Positions 8,001 through 15,350 of a stretch of DNA of 47,468 bases are shown here, piece by piece. A program made the position numbers and the translations under genes. The notes beneath the pieces were generated by a model that saw only the letters and a list, made by a program, of their open reading frames with translations, did not search any database and was not told where the DNA came from. The DNA is from an uncultured Bacteroidales bacterium (GTDB lineage Bacteria > Bacteroidota > Bacteroidia > Bacteroidales > F082): positions 1 through 47,468 of the forward strand of contig CAJOIH010000011.1 in assembly GCA_905234455.1 (NCBI GenBank). Direction: 5' to 3'. The number at the start of each line of letters is the position of its first letter. Position 1 is the stretch's first letter.

Positions 8001-8581
8001 TTGAATTCCTTTAGGGTTTGGTAGAGTTTACGGGTGGGCAGACCCATGACATTATAAAAGGAGCCTTGCAGTCCCGAGATGCCCACGTAGCCGATCCATT
8101 CCTGGATACCGTAGGCGCCGGCTTTGTCGTATGGCTGGTACTGATCGACGTAGTGTTCCATCTCCTCCGGGTCGAGGGTAGCGAAGGTGACCTTGGAAGT
8201 GGCAGAGAAAGTCTTCATCCGATCCTTGGAGCGGACGGTGACGCCGGTCACCACATGATGGGCCTTACCCGACAGCAGTTGGAGCATCCGAAGGGCGTCG
8301 GCTTTGTCGACGGGTTTCCCGAGGATCTCGTTTTCAGCGATTACCACGGTGTCGGCAGTGATGAGGAGATAGTTCTCGGGCAACTCCTCATCGGTGAAGG
8401 CCAGGGACTTTTGACGGCTCAGGTATTCCGGCACCTTCTTAAAGGGCATGGCCGGATAGTCCTCTGGGGTTTCTTTGGTGAGGGTGGTGAATTTCACTCC
8501 CATGCCGCGAAGCAGTTCCTGACGGCGGGGCGACTTGGAGGCGAGGACCACCTTATAATGATTGAGATGTGCGAGTATCAT
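7997..8581 (-). CDS. maf: Maf-family nucleoside triphosphate pyrophosphatase
   Basis: This family hydrolyses non-canonical or regulatory dTTP/UTP-type nucleotides to monophosphates. The 194-residue product begins MILAHLNHYKVVLASKSPRRQ. The SxSPRR motif near the start and ITADTVV (catalytic Asp) are the family hallmarks, and the C-terminal KAGAYGIQ follows. I chose the start at 8581 because a longer frame to 8668 would read through the end of kdsC in another frame. The chosen ATG leaves an 11-base gap after kdsC and a normal family length. Confidence 0.93.
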   Translation of the reverse strand: MILAHLNHYKVVLASKSPRRQELLRGMGVKFTTLTKETPEDYPAMPFKKVPEYLSRQKSLAFTDEELPENYLLITADTVVIAENEILGKPVDKADALRMLQLLSGKAHHVVTGVTVRSKDRMKTFSATSKVTFATLDPEEMEHYVDQYQPYDKAGAYGIQEWIGYVGISGLQGSFYNVMGLPTRKLYQTLKEFK

Positions 8582-8592
8582 TGCCAGTGTGA

Positions 8593-9123
8593 TTACCAAG
8601 AATAGGCTTCGGCGGTCATCCATTTGCCTTGGGCCTTGAGTGTCTGTTCTATGATGTCGCGCACGCATCCGTGTCCACCGGGGCGTTCGCTGATGAAGCG
8701 GCTGATGCTTTTCACCTCTTCGGCGGCGTCGGCCGGACAGGCTGCCACGCCCACGCGTTGCATCACCTTCAGGTCGGGGATGTCGTCGCCCATGAAGACG
8801 ATCTGTTCAGGCGCGAGGTGGTTCTCCGCCATGTATTCTTCCAGCTTCAACACTTTGTCGGGAACTCCGATAAACACATCCTTCACACCCAGCATGTTGA
8901 GCCTTCGGGTGATATTGGTGACGACAGCGCCTGTGATTACCGCCACATGGTAGCCCAGCTTGCCCACCAGTTGCAGGGCATAGCCATCTTTCACGTTGGA
9001 GGTGCGCAGCGGGTCGCCGTTGCTGTCCATATAAACTGTACCGTCGGTCATCACCCCGTCGTAATCGAAAATGAAAGTGGTGACTTTCGTCAACATTTCG
9101 TTCAAGTCGTGCATAACATCCAT
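8593..9123 (-). CDS. kdsC: 3-deoxy-D-manno-octulosonate 8-phosphate phosphatase
   Basis: This HAD-superfamily phosphatase converts Kdo-8-phosphate to Kdo for the LPS core. The 176-residue, cap-less HAD has motif I FDYDGVMTDG (about 19-28), a threonine in VITGA, and motif IV GDDIPDLKVM. It is first gene of the leftward run kdsC-maf-surE-membrane protein-lpxB-comEC. It diverges from rsfS across a 113-base gap. A minus-strand TAATTTCG (9137-9144) could be its -7 element, one base off consensus. Confidence 0.94.
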   Translation of the reverse strand: MDVMHDLNEMLTKVTTFIFDYDGVMTDGTVYMDSNGDPLRTSNVKDGYALQLVGKLGYHVAVITGAVVTNITRRLNMLGVKDVFIGVPDKVLKLEEYMAENHLAPEQIVFMGDDIPDLKVMQRVGVAACPADAAEEVKSISRFISERPGGHGCVRDIIEQTLKAQGKWMTAEAYSW

Positions 9124-9198
9124 TTGTTTCGATGCACGAAATTATGAATTTTTCACTAATTCCCGTCAAAAAATACGGCAACAATCCAACAATTTGTG

Positions 9199-9206
9199 TA
9201 ATTTTG
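9199..9206 (+). promoter_or_regulatory. rsfS promoter -7 element TAATTTTG
   Basis: The plus-strand TAATTTTG fits TAnnTTTG, with a predicted start near 9210 and a leader of about 27 bases. I see no TTG at the expected -33 distance. A purine-rich AAAGAAGAA lies about 5-13 bases before the ATG and could serve ribosome binding. Confidence 0.5.
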
Positions 9207-9236
9207 TCCTTTTAAAGGACTAAAGAAGAATTGAGC

Positions 9237-9614
9237 ATGAGAATTAGACACCAGTCGGACAATATTGAATCGGTAGTGGCGACCGTCGTTGAAGCCATGG
9301 ATTCGTTGAAAGGTAAGGAGATTGTGACTTTGGACTTGAGGGAGACGGGCACTTCGGTGACTGACTACTTCGTCATCTGCCATGCCAACTCGAAGACGCA
9401 GGTGGATGCCATTGCCGACAAGGTCATCGATCAGGTTCGTGAGAACAACAAGGTGAAGCCCTACCATGTAGAGGGCCGTGACAATACGGAGTGGATCCTC
9501 ATCGACTTTGTGGATGTCGTGGTACACATCTTCCTGCAGTCAGCACGACAGTTCTACCAGTTGGAGGAGCTCTGGGCCGATGCCGAGAGGATAGTGAATC
9601 AAGTTGAGGAATAA
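9237..9614 (+). CDS. rsfS: Ribosomal silencing factor RsfS
   Basis: RsfS (Iojap/DUF143) binds ribosomal protein L14 and blocks subunit joining when nutrients are scarce. The 125-residue protein contains DLRETGTSVTDYFVICHANSKTQVDAIAD and WILIDFVDVVVHIF, the conserved core of the family. I prefer the ATG at 9237 over the in-frame TTG at 9231 because of the purine-rich stretch just upstream. It leads the rsfS-ftsH-LUD operon, with 15 bases to ftsH. Confidence 0.95.
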   Translation: MRIRHQSDNIESVVATVVEAMDSLKGKEIVTLDLRETGTSVTDYFVICHANSKTQVDAIADKVIDQVRENNKVKPYHVEGRDNTEWILIDFVDVVVHIFLQSARQFYQLEELWADAERIVNQVEE

Positions 9615-9629
9615 GCTGTTAGATTCAAA

Positions 9630-11495
9630 ATGAAAAAGAAAAAATTCAATTTTTACTGGATTTACGTCATCCTGACAGTGGTTCTCTTTGCCTTGTATTT
9701 TACTGGCAAGGACGAGACCAAGCAGGAGGACATCGAGATGGGACAACTCATCGAGTTGCTGCAGAAGGGCGAGGTATCCAAGATCGAGTTGATCAACAAG
9801 GAGACCGCCGAGGTATATCTTGCCGACAACAGCAGGACTCCACGTTATACTTACCGTATCGGCTCGTTGGAGCGTTTTGAGGAGACGGTGGAGAAGGTAC
9901 AGGAGGAGAGCGGCATCGAGAAGCCCATCTATATCACCAACGTGGAGCGCAAGAGTTGGGGGTTGGACCTTTTGTTTACCTGGATTCTGCCTTTGGTGTT
10001 CGTTCTTGCCTTGTGGTTCCTCTTCATGCGTGGCATGGGACGGGGCTCGATGGGCGGTGGCGGACAGATCTTCAACATCGGGAAGTCGAAGGCCCAGCTA
10101 TTCGACAAGGACAACGTGCCGGTCAACGTCACTTTCAAGGATGTGGCCGGGTTGGAGGAGGCCAAGGTGGAGATCATGGAGATTGTGGACTTTTTGAAGA
10201 ACCCCGACAAATATACCAAGCTAGGCGGCAAGATCCCGAAGGGTGTGCTTCTGGTTGGCCCTCCAGGGACGGGTAAGACCCTCTTGGCCAAGTCGGTTGC
10301 CGGCGAGGCCAACGTGCCGTTCTTCAGCATCTCGGGTTCCGACTTCGTGGAGATGTTCGTAGGCGTGGGTGCCTCGCGAGTGCGTGACTTGTTCAACAAC
10401 GCCAAGCAGAAGTCGCCTTGCATCATTTTCATCGATGAAATCGACGCCATCGGCCGTGCCCGTGGCAAAAACCCCATCAACGGTGGCAACGACGAGCGTG
10501 AGAGCACGCTGAACCAGCTGCTTACCGAGATGGACGGTTTCGGCACCAACACTGGCGTCATCGTGCTGGCTGCCACCAACAGGGCCGACATCCTGGACAA
10601 GGCCTTGATGCGTGCCGGACGTTTCGACCGTCAGATCTATGTCGAATTGCCCGACATCGTCGGTCGCCGCGAAATCTTCGAGGTCCACATGCGCGGTTTG
10701 AAGCTCGCTCCCGATGTCGACCGTGAGTTCCTTGCCAAGCAGACTCCGGGTTTCTCGGGTGCCGACATCGCCAACGTGTGCAACGAAGCTGCCTTGATGG
10801 CCGCGCGCAAGGGCAAGGAAGCCATCGACAAGCAGGACTTCCTCGACGCTGTCGACCGCATCATCGGTGGTTTGGAGAAGAAGAACAAGATCATCACCGC
10901 CGACGAGAAAAAGGTCATCGCCTTCCACGAGGCCGGTCACGCCACCACCAGCTGGCTGTTGCAATATGCCCATCCGTTGGTCAAAGTCACCATCGTCCCC
11001 CGTGGCAAGGCCCTGGGTGCAGCCTGGTACCTCCCCGAGGAGCGTCAGATCACGACCAAGGAGCAGCTGTATCATGAAATGATCGCAACCATGGGAGGTC
11101 GTGCCGCCGAGCAGGTGATGTTCGGGCAGATTTCCACAGGAGCCCTCTCCGACTTGGAGAAGGTGACCAAGCAGGCTTTTGCCATGGTGACCTACTACGG
11201 GCTCGACGAGGAAATCGGCAATCTAAGCTTCTATGACTCCACCGGACAACAGGAATACAGCCTCACCAAGCCCTATAGCGAGAAGACCGCCGAGACCATT
11301 GACCAACAGGTGAGCAAACTCGTTGAGAAAGCCTATCAAGAGGCTGTCAGCATCCTGAGCAGCCACAAGGAGGGCCTCACGATGCTCGCCAACAAGCTCA
11401 TCGAGAAAGAGGTGATCTTCGGCGACGACCTTGAGGTCATCTTCGGAAAACGTCCGTGGGACACTGACACAAAAGAGGAAAACCATGAAGGATAG
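9630..11495 (+). CDS. ftsH: ATP-dependent zinc metalloprotease FtsH
   Basis: This membrane-bound AAA protease degrades unassembled membrane proteins and short-lived regulators. Of its 621 residues, TM1 spans about 10-25, a periplasmic domain about 30-108, and TM2 about 112-132. The AAA domain has Walker A GPPGTGKT (about 209-216), Walker [12 protein letters not shown] and the second region of homology [20 protein letters not shown]. The zinc site HEAGH lies at about 433-437. Length and order are complete. It overlaps the LUD gene by 11 bases. Confidence 0.98.
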   Translation: MKKKKFNFYWIYVILTVVLFALYFTGKDETKQEDIEMGQLIELLQKGEVSKIELINKETAEVYLADNSRTPRYTYRIGSLERFEETVEKVQEESGIEKPIYITNVERKSWGLDLLFTWILPLVFVLALWFLFMRGMGRGSMGGGGQIFNIGKSKAQLFDKDNVPVNVTFKDVAGLEEAKVEIMEIVDFLKNPDKYTKLGGKIPKGVLLVGPPGTGKTLLAKSVAGEANVPFFSISGSDFVEMFVGVGASRVRDLFNNAKQKSPCIIFIDEIDAIGRARGKNPINGGNDERESTLNQLLTEMDGFGTNTGVIVLAATNRADILDKALMRAGRFDRQIYVELPDIVGRREIFEVHMRGLKLAPDVDREFLAKQTPGFSGADIANVCNEAALMAARKGKEAIDKQDFLDAVDRIIGGLEKKNKIITADEKKVIAFHEAGHATTSWLLQYAHPLVKVTIVPRGKALGAAWYLPEERQITTKEQLYHEMIATMGGRAAEQVMFGQISTGALSDLEKVTKQAFAMVTYYGLDEEIGNLSFYDSTGQQEYSLTKPYSEKTAETIDQQVSKLVEKAYQEAVSILSSHKEGLTMLANKLIEKEVIFGDDLEVIFGKRPWDTDTKEENHEG

Positions 11496-12153
11496 AAAAG
11501 GATTTGACCAAGGAACCACCAACAAGGAGCAGATCCTTGCCAAGATAAGGAATGCCGTGATGGAGAAGCCCGAAGCGATGTTCAAGGACATCGACCTTCA
11601 GTCCGACACTTGGAATCCCATCAAGGAGGAGGACGGCAACGCCATCACTTTTGTACAGCGATTCAAGGACATGGGTGGCATCTTCATCTATTTGGAGAGC
11701 GAGGCGGAATTGGGCGATTGCCTGCGCCAGTTGGCGCCGCAAAACGACTGGGAACCCTTATGGTGCACCAGTCCCAAATTGCAGCCGCTGCTTGAGCAGT
11801 ACGGCCTCTCCTACTGCACTTCACCCGACACTGCCGAGCGGAAGAAGGTGGTTAGTCTGTTGCCCTGCGACTTTCTCATTGCCCAGACGGGAAGCATCAT
11901 CCTCACCGATGGAACCGCGGGGGCAAGACTGCCGTACATCTTGTGCGACGTGTTGCTTGTGGTGGCACATACCGACCAGATTGTCGGGGGACTCAAGGAG
12001 GCCCTGCATCGTCTAGGTGAGCGGCACGGCACCACTTCGTCCACCCAGGCCGTGGTCCTCACAGGCCTCACTCAATCCTATGCCATCGAGCAAGAAACGG
12101 TCAATGGCGTCTTCGGGGCACGCCAAATCGCGGTGTTTTTGGTGGATGATTAA
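11485..12153 (+). CDS. LUD-domain protein (LutC/YkgG-like)
   Basis: The 222-residue protein resembles the LUD (DUF162) family, with the C-terminal pattern IAQTGSIIL..GTAGARLPYILCDVLLVVAHTDQIV, as in LutC of lactate-utilisation complexes. No lutA or lutB partner is in the window, so a role in lactate oxidation is not supported. From memory, a LUD gene after ftsH is usual in Bacteroidales. The start at 11485 has a good AGAGGA ribosome site inside the ftsH end, and the two genes overlap by 11 bases, suggesting coupled translation. An AT-rich hairpin (12152-12172) follows the stop. Confidence 0.82.
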   Translation: MKDRKGFDQGTTNKEQILAKIRNAVMEKPEAMFKDIDLQSDTWNPIKEEDGNAITFVQRFKDMGGIFIYLESEAELGDCLRQLAPQNDWEPLWCTSPKLQPLLEQYGLSYCTSPDTAERKKVVSLLPCDFLIAQTGSIILTDGTAGARLPYILCDVLLVVAHTDQIVGGLKEALHRLGERHGTTSSTQAVVLTGLTQSYAIEQETVNGVFGARQIAVFLVDD

Positions 12154-12233
12154 TTTAGAATTTGTCTAAATTATTTTGTAATTATTTAATAATCAACTAT
12201 TTATTTCTATTTATCGATGATTTTTCGATAAAT
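12152..12233 (+). terminator. Two AT-rich hairpins after the LUD gene
   Basis: An 8-bp stem AATTTAGA/TCTAAATT (12152-12172) starts in the stop codon and is followed by ATTTTG. A second 9-bp stem ATTTATCGA/TCGATAAAT spans 12209-12233. Neither is GC-rich, so termination strength is uncertain. Together they mark the end of the rsfS operon before the HTH promoter. Confidence 0.4.
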
Positions 12234-12236
12234 TTA

Positions 12237-12260
12237 TGATTCATGCGACAATATGAATCA
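12237..12260 (+). promoter_or_regulatory. Dyad operator candidate TGATTCAT-N8-ATGAATCA
   Basis: A perfect 8-bp inverted repeat with an 8-base spacer lies at about -43 to -20 of the predicted HTH gene start, covering the -33 region. Its half-sites, one helical turn and a half apart centre to centre, suit a dimeric repressor. Autoregulation by the downstream HTH protein is the simplest reading and is inference. Confidence 0.45.
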
Positions 12261-12268
12261 AAAATTGC

Positions 12269-12276
12269 TATATTTG
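12269..12276 (+). promoter_or_regulatory. HTH gene promoter -7 element TATATTTG
   Basis: TATATTTG matches TAnnTTTG and lies 9 bases after the dyad. The predicted start near 12280 gives a leader of about 325 bases before the HTH start codon. No clear TTG occurs 19-21 bases upstream, because the dyad occupies that place. Confidence 0.5.
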
Positions 12277-12375
12277 CATCACAAAATAAGATTAGTAACC
12301 ATAAAAAACAGCATTATAAAAGACAAAGCGCGAACACAATTAAATTAACACATAATTAGACGGCATTAGTGATTA

Positions 12376-12563
12376 TTTTACGTTCAGAAGAAAAAGCCTA
12401 GAAAATATTTCTTCAGAAAGGAGTCAAAACAAAATGATTCCAATCAACAAAGTCCGGTAAGAACTAGTGTATCGTACATCTGTTTTAGATGTGGGATTTC
12501 ACTTGAGGACAAGCAGGTTTTTCTCTAGGCTTTCTGCGAACGTAAAAAAGTGGTCCCACATCT
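12376..12563 (+). promoter_or_regulatory. Structured leader with two interleaved long-range stems and a micro-ORF
   Basis: Stem 1 pairs 12376-12385 with 12538-12547 (TTTTACGTTC, 10 bp) and 12396-12402 with 12524-12530 (GCCTAGA, 7 bp), plus minor pairs. Stem 2 pairs 12487-12496 with 12554-12563 (AGATGTGGGA, 10 bp) and 12500-12504 with 12548-12552 (5 bp). The arms alternate (1, 2, 1', 2'), so the RNA forms either a pseudoknot or two exclusive folds. The loop of stem 1 holds a micro-ORF at 12434-12460. A small hairpin, CCACA/TGTGG (12556-12570), competes for the 3' arm of stem 2. It may be a cis-regulator, a separate small RNA or both. Confidence 0.5.
12434..12460 (+). CDS. Candidate leader peptide MIPINKVR
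   Basis: An eight-codon frame, ATG to TAA, is preceded by AAAGGAG (12417-12423) at a 10-base spacing. That is a good Shine-Dalgarno in a genome where most genes here lack one. It lies in the HTH gene leader, between the arms of stem 1. Its size and place fit a translated sensor as in attenuators. No homology can be claimed for so short a peptide, and chance is possible. Confidence 0.35.
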   Translation: MIPINKVR

Positions 12564-12604
12564 TTTGTGGTTCAACTGGTGTCAAAAACAAAAAAATCAA
12601 AACA

Positions 12605-12922
12605 ATGGAAAACAACGAGATCAAAGAAACCAAAAGAGGCACAAGAAAGCCCAGGGCCAAGAGAGCAACAGCTGCGGAAGGCGATGAAAACGCCATCTTC
12701 ATCGGCACCCTCATCCAACAAGAACTGAAGAACCAAGAGCGCACCGTTTCATGGCTTGCCCGCAAGCTCGACTGCGATCGCACCAATGTCTACAACATTT
12801 TCCGTCGTCAGGACATCGACACCGAGTTGTTGATGCGCATCTCCGTCATCCTTCACCGCGACTTCTTCGCCATCTTCTCAAAGGAAGCCAAGAGAAAGAT
12901 TTCGGCCAACCCCGGCATCTGA
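12605..12922 (+). CDS. Small HTH (XRE-like) DNA-binding protein
   Basis: The 105-residue protein has a basic N-terminus (about 8-22, KRGTRKPRAKRATA). An XRE-type helix-turn-helix spans about residues 35-90: LIQQELKNQERTVSWLARKL, then CDRTNVYNIFRR as recognition helix, then DTELLMRISVILHRDFF. No second domain or toxin partner is visible, so it looks like a stand-alone regulator. The start at 12605 was chosen because the frame upstream has no family-like sequence and overlaps the structured leader. It is monocistronic, flanked by its own promoter and a shared terminator at 12951-12981. Confidence 0.82.
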   Translation: MENNEIKETKRGTRKPRAKRATAAEGDENAIFIGTLIQQELKNQERTVSWLARKLDCDRTNVYNIFRRQDIDTELLMRISVILHRDFFAIFSKEAKRKISANPGI

Positions 12923-12950
12923 TTCAATAACAAGTATCAATGATAATCAA

Positions 12951-12981
12951 AAAAACAGCCTGGAGTTTCCAGGCTGTTTTT
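12951..12981. terminator. Bidirectional terminator between HTH gene and moxR
   Basis: A perfect 14-bp stem (12951-12964 with 12968-12981, core ACAGCCTGGA) has a 3-base loop, with A and T runs on either side that work in both directions. The moxR stop codon (12982-12984) lies directly at the edge of the T-tract. Confidence 0.9.
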
Positions 12982-13944
12982 TTATTTCACCAATTCGTTG
13001 ATGATGTCCTCCACCCCTATGCCTTCGGCTTCGGCGGTGTAGTTGCGTATGATGCGGTGGCGCAGAATGGGGATGGCCACCTTTCTCACATCCTCGATGT
13101 CGGGCGAGTACTTGCCAGCCAGCAAGGCGTTGGCCTTGGCGCCGATGATGAGGTATTGCGAGGCGCGCGGACCGGCACCCCAGCTCAAGAAACGGTTGGC
13201 CCATTCATGGGCACGGTCGGTTCCGGGGCGTGTCTTGGCTGAGAGGGCGACAGCGTATTCATACACATGGTCCGATACGGGTACACGGCGGACCAGCTGT
13301 TGGAAATAGACGATCTCGTCAGGTGAGAGCACAGCTTCCACTTGGGTCGTCTTGCCCATGGTAGTGTTTCTCACCACGGCCACTTCTTCGTCATACGAGG
13401 GGTAGTCGAGCATCAGGTTGAACATGAAACGGTCAAGTTGGGCCTCAGGCAACGGATAGGTACCCTCTTGCTCGATGGGGTTCTGGGTAGCCAGCACGAA
13501 GAACGGTTCCGGCAGCTTATAGGTCTTGCCCGACACAGTGATGCACTTCTCCTGCATGGCTTCGAGCAAGGCCGACTGGGTCTTGGGCGGGGTGCGGTTG
13601 ATTTCGTCGGCGAGGATGATATTGGCGAAGGCCGGTCCCTTGACGAAGCGGAACTGGCGTGACTCGTCGAGGATCTCGGTGCCCACGATGTCGGAGGGCA
13701 TGAGGTCGGGGGTGAACTGGATGCGGCTGAAGCTTAGGCCGAGGGCTTGACCGATGGTGTTCACCAGCAGGGTCTTGGCTAGGCCGGGGACACCTACCAG
13801 GAGCACATGACCCTGGCAAAAGATGGAGAGCACGGTGTTGTGGATGACTTCTTCCTGTCCCACGATGACCTTCCCTATTTCAGCGCGCAAACGCTTGTAT
13901 TTCTCGACCAAGGCTTGAGCGCCTTCCACATCTGAACTGAACAT
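12982..13944 (-). CDS. MoxR-family AAA+ ATPase
   Basis: The 320-residue ATPase has Walker A GVPGLAKT (about 55-62), Walker B ILADEINR, sensor 1 FVLATQNPIEQEGTYPLPEAQLDRF, and the MoxR (AAA_3) lid with GASPRAS-like GAGPRASQYLI. MoxR proteins act as chaperones that activate VWA-domain partners. In Bacteroidota moxR usually precedes DUF58 and Bat genes. Here it is the last gene of a guaB-PPIase-SurA operon, and a terminator plus a convergent gene follow, so its usual partners are absent nearby. It starts 6 bases after the SurA-like gene. Confidence 0.92.
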   Translation of the reverse strand: MFSSDVEGAQALVEKYKRLRAEIGKVIVGQEEVIHNTVLSIFCQGHVLLVGVPGLAKTLLVNTIGQALGLSFSRIQFTPDLMPSDIVGTEILDESRQFRFVKGPAFANIILADEINRTPPKTQSALLEAMQEKCITVSGKTYKLPEPFFVLATQNPIEQEGTYPLPEAQLDRFMFNLMLDYPSYDEEVAVVRNTTMGKTTQVEAVLSPDEIVYFQQLVRRVPVSDHVYEYAVALSAKTRPGTDRAHEWANRFLSWGAGPRASQYLIIGAKANALLAGKYSPDIEDVRKVAIPILRHRIIRNYTAEAEGIGVEDIINELVK

Positions 13945-13950
13945 AACGTA

Positions 13951-15342
13951 TTATTTTTTAGTCCATTCGAATTGAAAATCGCAGTCGGCGAAGTCCTCGT
14001 CGATGCGGATGAAGGCCTTCTTGGCCTTGTTCTTGATCCAAGCGCTGATGACGTCTTGGTTCTTCTTGTTGAGCGCCCAGCTTTGAATGAGCGAATAATC
14101 GTCGGTGAGGTTGGCTTTGTGCGAAGGTATGACTCGCTTCACCATGACCAGACGGAAGGCGTCTTTGTTGTCGGTGGTCGTCATCGGCACCGGGTCACTC
14201 ACCACCCCTTCCTTAAGTCTGTTGATCACGAAGGCCAAGTTCTTGAATTCCTGGAAACCGTTGTAGTTCTCAAGTTCCTGAATGTCTTGGAGGCTGATGG
14301 CGTAGCCGCTGGTGATGGGGTTGAGCATGTAGCCACCGTTGGTCTTGGAGTCGTCGTCGCTGAACTGCTTGCAGGCCTCCTCGAAGGTCATCTCGCCATT
14401 GCGGATGAGGGCGGCGGCTGAGTCGAGTTCGTGTTGTGCCTTCTCGAGTGCTTCGACCGGCACTTTGGCAGTCATCAGGATATGACGGCAGTTGACATAG
14501 TCGCCACGGCGCTCAATGAGTTGGATGATATGGAATCCGAACTGGGTCTCCACCACTTCGGAGATCTCTCCTTCGTGGAGGTTGAATGCCACCGTCTCGA
14601 ACTCGGGGGCGAGCTCACCTTTGCCGGTGAAGCCCAGCTCGCCGCCTTTCTTTGACGAGCCCGGATCCTCCGAATAGAGGATGGCCATGGTGGAGAAACT
14701 GCTCTCTCCGTTGAGGATACGCCTACGGATCTGGTAGAGCTGGTCTTTCACTTCGAGCTTCTCGTCGATGCTGATGGGCGGACGTTTCACGATCTGCATG
14801 ATCTCGTATTGGGTATCCACATTGGGGATGCTATCGGGAGAGAGGTTGCGGTAATAGGCCCTGACCTCGGCGGGAGTTACCACCACGCCCTTCAAGAGAC
14901 CCGCTCTCACTTGGTCTTGAAGGCTCTTTTCCTTGACCAGCCTGCGGAGTTCGTCTTTGATTTCCGCCATGGTCTTGTTGAAGATCGACTCCAACTTCTC
15001 TTGGGATCCTGCGCGACCGATGAGCTCGCTGATACGACGGCTCAGCTCAGCATCGACTTCGCTGTCGCTCACGGTCAAGCTGTCCATTTCGGCTTGGTTG
15101 AGCATCAGTTTTTGGAACAAGAGTTCCTCGATGATGGCGCAATGCATGTCCTTACTGCTGCCTTGGATGTCGCCCTGCATACGATACTGCAGGTATTGGT
15201 TCTCCACGTCAGACAGGAGGATGATGTTCTTGCCTACCACGGCCACCACCTTGTCGATCACTTGGACTTTCGACTCTTGGGCAGCGGCGCCCAGCACCAT
15301 GCCAAGCAGGGCTACAGTCAGCAACAATGGTTTTCTCAACAT
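13951..15342 (-). CDS. SurA-like periplasmic peptidylprolyl isomerase/chaperone
   Basis: The 463-residue secreted protein has a signal peptide (about 1-21, ending GAAAQ). A SurA N-terminal domain follows (DKVVAVVGKNIILLSDVENQY, about 30-50, with the helical core to about 175). A parvulin rotamase domain covers about 180-285 (SEDPGSSKKGGELGFTGKGEL and FGFHIIQL). A second, diverged one follows (CRHILMTAKVP, about 290-400). SurA escorts unfolded barrels to the BAM complex. It sits between a second PPIase and moxR, with gaps of 8 and 6 bases, as one transcription unit. Confidence 0.92.
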   Translation of the reverse strand: MLRKPLLLTVALLGMVLGAAAQESKVQVIDKVVAVVGKNIILLSDVENQYLQYRMQGDIQGSSKDMHCAIIEELLFQKLMLNQAEMDSLTVSDSEVDAELSRRISELIGRAGSQEKLESIFNKTMAEIKDELRRLVKEKSLQDQVRAGLLKGVVVTPAEVRAYYRNLSPDSIPNVDTQYEIMQIVKRPPISIDEKLEVKDQLYQIRRRILNGESSFSTMAILYSEDPGSSKKGGELGFTGKGELAPEFETVAFNLHEGEISEVVETQFGFHIIQLIERRGDYVNCRHILMTAKVPVEALEKAQHELDSAAALIRNGEMTFEEACKQFSDDDSKTNGGYMLNPITSGYAISLQDIQELENYNGFQEFKNLAFVINRLKEGVVSDPVPMTTTDNKDAFRLVMVKRVIPSHKANLTDDYSLIQSWALNKKNQDVISAWIKNKAKKAFIRIDEDFADCDFQFEWTKK

Positions 15343-15350
15343 GACTCTTC

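Noticed and set aside
8582..8668. Longer N-terminus of Maf
   Set aside because: It overlaps the end of kdsC in another frame; the conserved SPRR region sits right after the ATG at 8581.
11485..12153. Lactate utilisation operon
   Set aside because: Only the LUD gene is present, without lutA or lutB; it belongs to the rsfS-ftsH unit.
12605..12922. Antitoxin of a toxin-antitoxin pair
   Set aside because: No toxin-like gene lies on either side; the flanking genes are the LUD gene and a convergent moxR.
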